Of a DNA stretch of 18,844 nt, positions 5,941 through 13,669 are shown in pieces. The position numbers were made by a program, and so were the translations under genes. Source of the stretch: Fen-1118 sp964491625 (GTDB taxonomy: Bacteria; Myxococcota_A; Polyangia; Fen-1088); the NCBI GenBank assembly GCA_964491625.1, contig CAZBIU010000107.1, positions 1-18,844 on the forward strand, given 5' to 3'. How positions within the stretch are numbered: the first letter of the stretch is position 1; each line of letters opens with the position of its first letter. The notes below the pieces were generated by a model that saw only the letters and a list, made by a program, of their open reading frames with translations, made no database searches and was not told where the DNA came from.

Positions 5941-8234
5941 TCCTTGCGTGGCTACTGGCCGCGCCACTTGCTTCTGGTGACCTGCCACGCGATGCCACCT
6001 TCGACGGAGGCATCGCGGATGGGTCGGCCGACGCATCCGGCGGTATCGACGGCGGGCCCGCCGCGGATGCCCGCCCGTCGCCGGCGCCCGAGACGGCTCG
6101 GCCGAAGCTGGTCAAGCTGGAGGGCACCGTGCTGGCGCGAGGTACGCGCCAACCCTTGCCGGGGGCGTTGGTACAGATCGGCGTCGGCGAAGCCAGCGCC
6201 AGCACCGAGAGCGGCGCCGGCGGCAAGTTTTCCGTCGATGTTCCGCCCGGAACGCACCCACTGCGTATCCAGTGCCCGGGCTACGCCCCGCTTCTGCGCC
6301 AGGTAACGGTTCCGTCGCAAGAAATCATCGCCCGACTCGAGCCGCGAGAGACCGGCGAGCGCTACGAAACCGTGGTGATCGCCGCGCGCGACGAAGCGCC
6401 GGTGATTCCCATCAGGCAGGACGAGCTGATTCACACCGCGGGCTCGTTCGGTGATCCATTCCGCATGATCGATTCGTTGCCCGGGGTGGCGCAGACTACG
6501 TGGCCGCTTCCGCTCTATGCGATCCGCGGCGCGAATCCGGGCAACACGGGCTTCTTCATCGACGGTGTGCGGGCGCCGGCTCTGTTCCACTTCGCTTTGG
6601 GACCGTCGGTCATCCACCCGTTCTTTATCGAGAAGCTGGACTTTTACCCGGGCGGCTATCCGGTGGACTTCGGCCGCTACGTGTCCGGCATCGTCTCGGC
6701 CGAGACCGCGTCGCCCGCGACCGATCGCCTGCACATTTCCGCAGACGTCCGCCTGTTCGACGCCGGCGGCATTGCGGCCATGCCTTTCGACCACGGCAAG
6801 GGGACGGTGGCCGTGGCCGGGCGCTATTCCTACACCGGGCTGATTCTGTCTGCGTTCTCCAACGCCTATTCGGTGGACTATTGGGACTACCAGGCCCGCA
6901 TCGAGCACACGCTGGGGCCCGGCAAGCTGACCCTGTTCGCCTTCGGATCGGGCGATAACCTCACCCAGAAGCAGCCGGATGTCACCGACTGGGGCTACGT
7001 GGGCCAGCCCAACGCCATCGCACCGGGGCTCGGCAAGCTGATGTTCCACCGGGTGCAGCTTCGCTGGGCGGGGAATTTCGCGAAGGGCCGGCTGACCGCG
7101 GCGGTGGTCGGTGGGATCGACGATTCCACGGTCAGCGTGACCTCGGTGTTTTCGCAGCCATTTGGCAGTCGCAGTTACACCCTGGCGCCGCGGATCTCCG
7201 AGCGCTGGAGTCTCGCTTCGTGGATCGACGTGGAGGTGGGCGGGGATGCGGAATTCCAACGTTTCCGTCCCACGTCGTTGGTGCAGCTCTATGGCGGGCT
7301 CCTCACCACCATCTACAACCAGGATCTGCTCCAGGATCGCGACCTGCTTTCGACCGGTGTCTTCACGGGGCTGACCTTGCGCCTCGGCAGCCGCGTGGTG
7401 ATTTCGCCGGGCTTGCGCTACGACAGCTACTTCGAGCAGGGCACGCAGGCGTCCCTTCCGAGCCCGCGCCTTTTGATTCGCTACCGCGTCGCCGAGAACA
7501 ACTGGATCAAGGTGACAGGCGGTCAGTTTTCGCAGATGCCCAGCTTGCCCGTCGGGGTTCCCGGCTTCGAGGGCTTCGGCCTGCGCAGCTACGGCTTGCA
7601 GCGGTCGCGACAGACTTCGCTTGGGTTCGAGTCCGAGCTGGAAGACCTGCTCGGGATTGATCTGAATCTCGACACGTCGGTTTTCTATCAGCGGCTTCAC
7701 CTGACCGATCTGCGCAACACCCTGCTTCCCGACCCCCTGGCGTCCGATTTGGTCGAACCGCGCGAGGGCGAAAGCTATGGCTGGGAGGTCATGCTGCGCA
7801 GGCCGATGAAGCACAAGCTCTACGGCTGGCTGGCCTACACCGTGTCACGTTCCTTGCGTGTCGTCGACGGCATCATCGTCCCGTCGGATTGGGATCAGCG
7901 GCACATCTTGAATCTGGTGGTTGGCTGGCGCTTGCCCCGCAACTACTCGACCTCGGTTCGCTTCCACTACAACAGCGGCCGGCCGTACCCCCTTTACAGC
8001 AGCCACAACGGCGATGTCATCGGCTACACGCACCTGGCGGATTTTCCGCAGCTCGACCTGCGCGCCGACAAGCGCTTCATCTTCGACAGATGGATCCTCG
8101 ACGCCTACGTCGAGCTGGTCAACGCCACGCTCAGCAAGCAGGTGTATGACTTGAAGCAAAACGAACAGGGCGCCACGGTGGAGAGCTCCTACCGTTTGGT
8201 GCTGCCGTCCATCGGCGTGCACGCCGAATGGTGA
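5925..8234 (+). CDS. TonB-dependent-receptor-like outer membrane protein with carboxypeptidase-regulatory-like domain
   Basis: The product is 769 aa from the GTG at 5925, chosen because GGAGGGG lies about ten bases upstream. A GTG at 5937 forming GTGA with the previous stop is an alternative, but the Shine-Dalgarno would be too far. Residues 1-18 are a signal peptide with an uncharged n-region. A linker rich in Asp, Gly and Ala (19-58) follows, then a carboxypeptidase-regulatory-like beta-sandwich (about 61-134). ETVVIAAR (148-155) resembles a TonB box. The plug domain follows, with SLPGVAQ and RGANPGNTGFFIDGV (201-215). The remainder is a beta-barrel ending in a C-terminal Trp, as outer membrane barrels do. 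It probably imports a TonB-energised ligand together with the preceding lipoprotein. No ligand is deducible, and no tonB/exbB/exbD is visible. The gene ends five bases from the convergent kinase gene. Confidence 0.88.
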   Translation: MHAPVILAWLLAAPLASGDLPRDATFDGGIADGSADASGGIDGGPAADARPSPAPETARPKLVKLEGTVLARGTRQPLPGALVQIGVGEASASTESGAGGKFSVDVPPGTHPLRIQCPGYAPLLRQVTVPSQEIIARLEPRETGERYETVVIAARDEAPVIPIRQDELIHTAGSFGDPFRMIDSLPGVAQTTWPLPLYAIRGANPGNTGFFIDGVRAPALFHFALGPSVIHPFFIEKLDFYPGGYPVDFGRYVSGIVSAETASPATDRLHISADVRLFDAGGIAAMPFDHGKGTVAVAGRYSYTGLILSAFSNAYSVDYWDYQARIEHTLGPGKLTLFAFGSGDNLTQKQPDVTDWGYVGQPNAIAPGLGKLMFHRVQLRWAGNFAKGRLTAAVVGGIDDSTVSVTSVFSQPFGSRSYTLAPRISERWSLASWIDVEVGGDAEFQRFRPTSLVQLYGGLLTTIYNQDLLQDRDLLSTGVFTGLTLRLGSRVVISPGLRYDSYFEQGTQASLPSPRLLIRYRVAENNWIKVTGGQFSQMPSLPVGVPGFEGFGLRSYGLQRSRQTSLGFESELEDLLGIDLNLDTSVFYQRLHLTDLRNTLLPDPLASDLVEPREGESYGWEVMLRRPMKHKLYGWLAYTVSRSLRVVDGIIVPSDWDQRHILNLVVGWRLPRNYSTSVRFHYNSGRPYPLYSSHNGDVIGYTHLADFPQLDLRADKRFIFDRWILDAYVELVNATLSKQVYDLKQNEQGATVESSYRLVLPSIGVHAEW

Positions 8235-8239
8235 CATCG

Positions 8240-9226
8240 CTATCCTTTGTGTGAGAAGCGGTGCCAGAGCAAGGCGAAGATGGCAACTTGAAGCAGGATC
8301 GGCACGACGCAAATCACGAACACGTAGCGAGCCTTGCGCCGGAGCTTGCGCCAAGACGTCGGGGGCTCTAGTCGGCTTGCCAGACCAGTCACGAGCACCG
8401 CTTCCGGATGATCGAGATCCGCTTTCAGCTCCGAGACGCTGGCGTATCGATCGCCCGGATTACGCCGAAGCGCGCGCAGGACAATCTCCTCGGTTTGTGG
8501 CGATAGATCGGGACGATAGCGTCGCGGCGAGGGTGGGTCGCCCACCAGTCGAGCGCTGCCGACAGTAAATGGGTCGTCGTCGGGAAATGGGGTTTGGCCG
8601 GTGAGCATCTCGTAGAGGATCGCGCCCGCGCCGTAGATGTCCACGCTCCTGCGCCCGCGCTTGCGCCTGATTTGTTCTGGCGCGATGTAGCCAGCCGAGG
8701 CGATGGCTGGCATCGCCCCGGAAATGGCAAAACGGGAGTCAATCGCCGCGTGGGCGAGACCGAAGTCGATCAGGCGCAGGCTGCCGTCGGGACAAAGGAT
8801 GACGTTGGCCGGCTTCAGATCGTAGTGGACGAAGCCGTGTCCGTGAATGTGCTCGATGGCCGTGCAGATCTGACTGGCGATAGCCAAGGCGCGCTGTTCC
8901 GGCAGAGGCCCTTCGCTGGCAAGGGTTTCGGCCAACGTCTTCCCGGGTACGTACTCGGTGACGACGTACGACCGCCGTTTGTCATCCGGCAAGGGCACGA
9001 AGCGAAGGACGTAGGGATGGCAGAGCTGGCGGCCGATCTGTTCCTCGCGCTGAAAGATCGACCAACTGCCGACGCCGCTTGAGAAGATGGGCAAAGGCAC
9101 CTTGACCACCACCTGCTGGTCGGTGCTGAGATCGTCGGCCAGATAGAGAGCCGACATGCCGCCTTGCCCAAGCTCGCGGCCCAAGCGAAAGCGACCGTCA
9201 AGAGTCTGGCCCGGTGCGACCTTCAC
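8240..9226 (-). CDS. Ser/Thr protein kinase, tail-anchored, non-RD type
   Basis: This 328-aa Hanks-type kinase starts at a GTG at 9226, preceded by AGGGG five bases upstream. Kinase elements run in order: glycine loop GQGGM (20-24), VVVK with Lys42, helix-C Glu61, catalytic loop HYDLKPAN (134-141) with Asp136 and Asn141, DFG (154-156), APE (182-184), and DIYGAG (196-201). All ATP-binding and catalytic residues are present. The Arg of the usual HRD is Tyr, and the activation segment (157-181) has no Thr and only a few Ser, so control by activation-loop phosphorylation may differ. A single membrane helix (301-321) ends seven residues from the C-terminus, so the protein has a cytoplasmic kinase but no periplasmic sensor domain. 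It is divergent from the TPR gene and converges on the receptor gene. Its substrates are unknown. Confidence 0.93.
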   Translation of the reverse strand: MKVAPGQTLDGRFRLGRELGQGGMSALYLADDLSTDQQVVVKVPLPIFSSGVGSWSIFQREEQIGRQLCHPYVLRFVPLPDDKRRSYVVTEYVPGKTLAETLASEGPLPEQRALAIASQICTAIEHIHGHGFVHYDLKPANVILCPDGSLRLIDFGLAHAAIDSRFAISGAMPAIASAGYIAPEQIRRKRGRRSVDIYGAGAILYEMLTGQTPFPDDDPFTVGSARLVGDPPSPRRYRPDLSPQTEEIVLRALRRNPGDRYASVSELKADLDHPEAVLVTGLASRLEPPTSWRKLRRKARYVFVICVVPILLQVAIFALLWHRFSHKG

Positions 9227-9345
9227 GTTCGCCCCTGGCTACGCGGGATGCGTCGTTTCGTCATGACGGTCGGAACCTACGCATGGTGCGTGCCAACTCG
9301 TTTTGAGCGGCGCCCCATCGTCGCCCATCGCAGGAGCACCTTAAC

Positions 9346-9383
9346 ATGCAAGCTCGCCGGCCCGGCGGCGTTGCATTTTGCAT
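9346..9383. promoter_or_regulatory. Candidate operator or hairpin in the kinase/TPR divergent region
   Basis: ATGCAA (9346-9351) and TTGCAT (9371-9376) form an inverted repeat, with CGCC/GGCG (9355-9358, 9364-9367) pairing inside. A further TGCAT (9379-9383) repeats the motif. It lies roughly in the middle of the 239-bp divergent intergenic region. It could be a binding site shared by both promoters, or chance in GC-rich DNA. Confidence 0.22.
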
Positions 9384-9465
9384 GAAGCAACGGAGGGTCG
9401 GGCGGGATGCCGGTGTCTTCTCGCGCAAGTTGACTGTGGGCCGTCGCCGGTCGAAGCTTGGGGGC

Positions 9466-10323
9466 ATGACACGCGTATGGCAAACCCTGGGCATTGTCGT
9501 GCTGGCCTTTGCGCTGGTGCGACCCGCGTTGGCCGATCAGGCGGCAGTGCACTACAACGAAGGCTTGAACCTCAAGCGGCAGGGCAAGACCGCGGAGGCT
9601 ATCGAGGAGGTCAAGCTGGCCATCGCGGCCCGCAAGGATTACGCCGCAGCTTGGTTTACCCTGGGCAACCTCTATCGCAGCCAGGGCGAATACGACAACG
9701 CTCTCGGCGCCTATCAAAAGACGGTGGCCCTGCAGCCCGCCAACGCCGACGCGCGCGCCAACCTGGGCGCGCTCTACATTCGCATGAAGCGGGTCGAGGA
9801 AGGCATCAAGGAGCTGGTCAGTGCGATCTCGCTTGACGACACCAACTACGACGCGCGCGCCACCTTGGGCATGGCGTATCGGCAGAAGGGCGACTATCCC
9901 AAGGCCATCATTCACCTGCGGCGGGCTACCGAGATCAAACCCGATTAGGCTCTCGCCTGGACCAACCTGGGGGTCGCGCTCGGCAAGACCGACGAGAAGC
10001 AGGAGGCCATCGCCGCGTTCAAGAAGGCGATTCAAATCGATCCACAGAACGGCCAGCACCACTTCAATCTCGCGGTGGTGTACCGGCAACAAAAGCGCCC
10101 CGACGACGCGATTCCCGAATACCAGGAAGCGGTGAAGCTGGATCCACTGCTGTCGGCTGCGTACTACGACATGGGGCTGCTGTATTCGCAGGACCGCCGC
10201 TACGATGAGGCGCTGGGGGCGTTCAAGAAGTACCTCGCGACCAACGACAAGCACGACCCCGCGTCCGAACGGGACGCGCAAGAGCGCATCAAGTCGCTCG
10301 AAACCGCCGCGAAGAAGAAGTAG
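9466..10323 (+). pseudogene. Exported TPR-repeat protein, interrupted by one in-frame amber codon
   Basis: Read through codon 161 (TAG), the frame gives 285 positions: a signal peptide ending ALADQ (about 1-24), then seven tetratricopeptide repeats, and a Lys-rich tail. TPRs are helical scaffolds for protein-protein contacts; this one would sit in the periplasm. The TAG at 9946-9948 falls at the first position of repeat five, between PD and ALAWTNLG. The frame, repeat spacing and G/C-rich codon usage continue unbroken on both sides. Tyr occupies the equivalent position at the start of repeats two and four, so a single change from TAC or TAT is the simplest origin. Without readthrough the product is 160 aa with four repeats. 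The downstream half has no obvious restart site of its own. The start is the ATG at 9466, just after a G-rich stretch and at the head of the signal peptide. Alternatives are sequencing error or suppression. The gene is divergent from the kinase and converges on the porin gene. Confidence 0.8.
9946..9948 (+). other. In-frame TAG splitting the TPR gene
   Basis: This single amber codon is the only visible lesion in the gene. About half the intact genes in this window also end in TAG, including this gene itself, so TAG is a normal stop here and genome-wide recoding is unlikely. Confidence 0.85.
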
Positions 10324-10328
10324 CGCTT

Positions 10329-12299
10329 CTAGAACTTAATCCCGACGAACGTGCGCACCACCTGGGCGGCGCTTGCGTCGGCGCCTGGCGACCACAGGGG
10401 AGCCGATGCGTCGACTTCCGGGCGGGCGAGGGCAGCCATGGGCCAGAACACGCCCCAGGTGAAGCCTGCGTAGACGTTCTCGCGCAGATTTCGGTAGTGC
10501 AGGCCCAGGTCCATCTCGACGCCGTAGTTTATGGAATTGCCCGGCGTGGAAACCGGCACTGGTGCCAGGCTGTAGATCACCGAGCCGGAAATGCCGACCT
10601 CACGGATCTTGCTCGAATCGAGGTCGAGCCAATAGGCGACGCTCGGCTTGAAGTAGATGGCGTTGCTGACGGTTCCGAGGATCCGGCGATAGAGGATTTC
10701 GTCCACATGGTACTCGGGCGAGAAGTGGAAATCGTTCAGGGTCCGGTCGCCTGCCGGCTGGGGCACGAACTTCCAGCGGTAGTTGAGATAGGGGTAGTAG
10801 TACTGCCCCGTCGAAGGATCGTAGGACAGCTCGGCCTGATCCCCGGTGGCGCCGCCGGTTTCGAAGCCGATGAAGAGTGAATCGTTGTAGAGCTTGAGCT
10901 GACTTGCCATGACCCATCCCGCCTGGAGGATCTGCAAGCTCTTGTCGTTGGTTGTGTCGCGCCGCAGGGGCCCCGCGTCCCCCATCCTTCCCCCCAACAG
11001 GGTGCCCTCGAGCTCGACCGTCAGCGCCTTCCAGCCGAGCTTGAACCAGAGGCTGGGGATGAGGAGCCAAGCGTTGATCGGGGTCTTGGTCACGCTGTTC
11101 CCAAGGTCGTTGACCGATGGGTTGTTCGACGTGTTCGTCGAATAGGCCGAGCCGTTAGCGGGGTTGATATTGAACGTGGAATACTCTTGGCTGCGGTAGA
11201 CGAGCTGAGCCCCATAGTTGACCACGACGTCACCCGCGGCGATGCCTTCCCGCCAGGTCTTGTCGTCGTCGATCTTGGTGATCGACGCCATGAACTGCGT
11301 GACGTCGTCCTTTTGCGTGAGGTCGAGAGGAAACCCGCCGTTGTTGTTCTGTCCGAGGTCGGTGTAGCCGATGTTGTAGCCCTGCGCCCCGAAGTCCCAG
11401 GCCAGTGCGAGCTGATGACCATAGACGCTGGTCAGGACCATCAGTCGGTCGACCGTGGTGCCTCCCTCGCAGTCGGCGCAATCTCCGCGGTTGAAATACA
11501 TGCCCCGGCCGAAGTGCCACGGCATGCGGCCGAAGCGTAGCGAGCCGAGCTCGGTGTCGATTTCACCCCATGCGCGCTTGGCGAGGATGCTGGACGCGTA
11601 GCTGTTCTGGGTGTTGGACAGTACGTCCGTGGGTGCGGCGGAGCTGGTCTGTCCGACGTTTGCGGCCTGGGCACTGCTCTGGCCACTGTTGTTGGGCACC
11701 GCCGGGGTGACCATGGAATCTGGTGTCGAGCCCAGGATCAGATTGTCGAACACGTCGAACTGGCTGCGTACGCGGACCTGGTCGGTGATGTTGATGGTCG
11801 GCTCGATCCGCAGGCGCATATTCGCATTGGCGGTAGAATCATCGCCGCAAGGCAGGCTAGAGGCCGCTGCAACATTCCCTGGAATCGTCGCAGCCGGTGC
11901 GCACTGACTGGGAACCGGAAACGGCGGCAAGGCTGCCGGCCCAGCGTTGGATGATCCATTGTAGTAGCCCTGGCCCAGGTTCAGCTTGTGCAGGTAATCC
12001 GTCCGCAAGCGGTAGTAGCCGTCGAATTCGACGACCTTGGTGCGGCGGCGGGCCTGGCTGAGGTAGCTGGTGTCGCTGTCCGAGGCGGACGGCGCCTTCT
12101 CTTCGGCGTCGGGCGCGACCTCGGCCGGGCCTTCTTCCTTGTCCTGGGGCGCAGATCCACCCGGCTTCCCCATGCCCGGGCCCATGCCGCCCATGCCCGG
12201 GCCCATGCCGCCCATCTGGGCGTACGCGGGCGGGGCGAACCAGAACGCAAGCGCGACCGCCAAGCTGGTGGCCAGGAGAGAGATTTTTCCTTCGGACAT
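10329..12299 (-). CDS. Large outer membrane beta-barrel protein, TIGR04551-like
   Basis: The product is 656 aa from the ATG at 12299, which has GAGG eight bases upstream; the extension further upstream is low-complexity and Arg-rich. A signal peptide is cleaved at about AYA|Q (27/28). A Met/Gly/Pro repeat (about 29-46) and an acidic Glu/Asp/Ala linker (to about 78) follow. The rest is strand-rich, with Tyr/Trp/Asn and alternating hydrophobic patterns, ending VGIKF with a terminal Phe as in outer membrane barrels. Phrases such as MRLRIEPTINI, DNLILGSTPD, GSLRFGRMPWHFGRG and GDCADCEGGTTVDR recall the myxobacterial TIGR04551 family; this match is from memory and unconfirmed. CADC could be a disulfide or metal site. 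It is likely a porin or surface barrel of unknown substrate. It is divergent from nagZ, and its stop is five bases from that of the TPR gene. Confidence 0.87.
   Translation of the reverse strand: MSEGKISLLATSLAVALAFWFAPPAYAQMGGMGPGMGGMGPGMGKPGGSAPQDKEEGPAEVAPDAEEKAPSASDSDTSYLSQARRRTKVVEFDGYYRLRTDYLHKLNLGQGYYNGSSNAGPAALPPFPVPSQCAPAATIPGNVAAASSLPCGDDSTANANMRLRIEPTINITDQVRVRSQFDVFDNLILGSTPDSMVTPAVPNNSGQSSAQAANVGQTSSAAPTDVLSNTQNSYASSILAKRAWGEIDTELGSLRFGRMPWHFGRGMYFNRGDCADCEGGTTVDRLMVLTSVYGHQLALAWDFGAQGYNIGYTDLGQNNNGGFPLDLTQKDDVTQFMASITKIDDDKTWREGIAAGDVVVNYGAQLVYRSQEYSTFNINPANGSAYSTNTSNNPSVNDLGNSVTKTPINAWLLIPSLWFKLGWKALTVELEGTLLGGRMGDAGPLRRDTTNDKSLQILQAGWVMASQLKLYNDSLFIGFETGGATGDQAELSYDPSTGQYYYPYLNYRWKFVPQPAGDRTLNDFHFSPEYHVDEILYRRILGTVSNAIYFKPSVAYWLDLDSSKIREVGISGSVIYSLAPVPVSTPGNSINYGVEMDLGLHYRNLRENVYAGFTWGVFWPMAALARPEVDASAPLWSPGADASAAQVVRTFVGIKF
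12171..12212 (-). repeat. Tandem duplication (2 x 21 bp) encoding a Met/Gly repeat
   Basis: Positions 12171-12191 and 12192-12212 are identical 21-base units, inside the porin gene just after the signal peptide. Each unit encodes one copy of a GGMGPGM heptad. The repeat number could vary among strains by slippage without shifting the frame. Confidence 0.85.
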
Positions 12300-12427
12300 C
12301 GTGTGGACCTCGGTGGTTGCTGAAATGGCGGCGGATCTTGCCCGCCGCCGCTTGGTCGCGTGCGATAGGGAGGCCCCTCGGGCGGGCCCCTCTTCAATCG
12401 TGGGTCGGGTGCGCAAAGTCAGGGCAC

Positions 12428-12433
12428 CTTATA
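12428..12433 (-). promoter_or_regulatory. Candidate -10 element for the outer membrane barrel gene
   Basis: TATAAG is read on the minus strand in an otherwise GC-rich intergenic region, about 130 bases upstream of the barrel start. No good -35 hexamer is seen 16-18 bases upstream, so recognition would need an extended -10 or an activator. The leader would be about 120 nt. Confidence 0.3.
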
Positions 12434-12523
12434 GCAAGACCGGGCCCATGCGGAAGCCCCCTCCTTTGAAGCGCGCTTTTTCGTGAAAATTACTTTGCCG
12501 CCGAGCTCAGGTAGGATTGAGGC

Positions 12524-13645
12524 GTGACGCACGCCCAATTGCGACGAGCGGCCGGCCAACTTCTCTCGGTGGGCTTCGATGGCCCGGCGGCCTCAGCTCG
12601 GTTGCTGGAACGAATCGCCCGCTCGGAAGTCGGCGGTGTGATGCTATTCCGCCCCAACATCGAAAACCCGGTCCAGGTCGCGGGCCTCGTCCGATCCCTG
12701 CGCGGGGCAGGCCCCGCCGACGCGGCGTTGGTGATTTCCGTCGACCAGGAAGGCGGCCGGGTCCAGCGCTTGCAAAGGCCGCTTACGCTGTGGCCCGACA
12801 TGGCCTCGGTGGCTGCCGCCGGCGACGTCCAGCGCACGCGCGCAGTGGGGCGTGCCCTGGGCGGCGAGCTTGCCGCGCTCGGCATCGGCTGGAACTTCGC
12901 CCCGGTCCTCGACGTGCACACCAATCCGCAGAACCCGGTCATCGGCAATCGCTCGTTCGGCGCGGGGGCCGAGGCGGTCATCGACCACGGCCTTGCCTTC
13001 TGGCGCGGCTTGCGCGACGTGGGTCTGCTCAGCTGCGGCAAGCATTTCCCAGGACACGGCGACACCCAGGCCGATTCGCACTTGGAGCTGCCCACGGTGG
13101 CACACGACGAAGCCCGCCTGCGCGCGGTCGAGCTTGCGCCATTTGCCGCCGCCGCCAGCGCCGGCATCGAAGCGATGATGACCGCGCACGTACTTTACCC
13201 GGCTTGGGACGCGACGCTGCCCGCGACGCTGTCGCGCCGGATCGCAAACGACATTCTGCGCGGCGAGCTTGGTTACGTCGGGATGTTGGTGAGCGACGAT
13301 CTGGGCATGCGCGCGGTGTCCGACCACTACCCGGTCGAGGACTTGGTGGTGCAGAGCCTGCTCGCCGGGGTGGACCACTTCCTCGTGCGCGAGCCGGAAG
13401 AGAGACAAACCCGCGCCTATGAGGCGTTGGTCAGGGCCGGCGAGGCGAGGGCGGAGGTGAGGCGACGTATCGAGGAGAGCGCCGCGCGGGTGGCCCACTT
13501 CAAGAGCAAGCTCGCCGTGCCCATGCCGGTGGCGGCCGCCGACCTGACGCAGATTCTCGGCACCCAGGAAAACCAAGCCCTCGCTGCATCCTTCTCGCGC
13601 CTTTCGACGGTCGCCGCGCCCGACTCGCCGGTAGTGGACGCGTAG
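12524..13645 (+). CDS. nagZ: Beta-N-acetylglucosaminidase, glycoside hydrolase family 3 (NagZ)
   Basis: NagZ removes N-acetylglucosamine from anhydromuropeptides in the cytoplasm during peptidoglycan recycling. This 373-aa protein has no signal peptide, fitting that site. Visible signatures are DQEGGRVQR (74-82), KHFPGHGDTQADSH (173-186) with the catalytic Asp-x-His loop at 184-186, and SDDLGM (257-262), where Asp258 is the expected nucleophile. E. coli NagZ has 341 aa; the extra residues here are at the C-terminus. The start is a GTG at 12524 with TAGGA about seven bases upstream. It is divergent from the barrel gene. It is followed after 24 bases by the glycosyltransferase frame, but hairpins just downstream may end its transcript. 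Confidence 0.94.
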   Translation: MTHAQLRRAAGQLLSVGFDGPAASARLLERIARSEVGGVMLFRPNIENPVQVAGLVRSLRGAGPADAALVISVDQEGGRVQRLQRPLTLWPDMASVAAAGDVQRTRAVGRALGGELAALGIGWNFAPVLDVHTNPQNPVIGNRSFGAGAEAVIDHGLAFWRGLRDVGLLSCGKHFPGHGDTQADSHLELPTVAHDEARLRAVELAPFAAAASAGIEAMMTAHVLYPAWDATLPATLSRRIANDILRGELGYVGMLVSDDLGMRAVSDHYPVEDLVVQSLLAGVDHFLVREPEERQTRAYEALVRAGEARAEVRRRIEESAARVAHFKSKLAVPMPVAAADLTQILGTQENQALAASFSRLSTVAAPDSPVVDA

Positions 13646-13669
13646 CTCGCCTCTGCCTCGGTTTTCGCC

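Noticed and set aside
5952..7814. Long open frame (620 codons) antisense to the receptor gene
   Set aside because: It runs opposite a clear TonB-receptor-like gene. The product is Arg/His/Gln-rich with no recognisable fold, as expected from antisense frames in high-GC DNA.
9946..9948. Amber codon read as pyrrolysine or as part of a changed genetic code
   Set aside because: TAG ends about half of the intact genes in the window, and no supporting tRNA or synthetase gene is present here. A point mutation or error is simpler.
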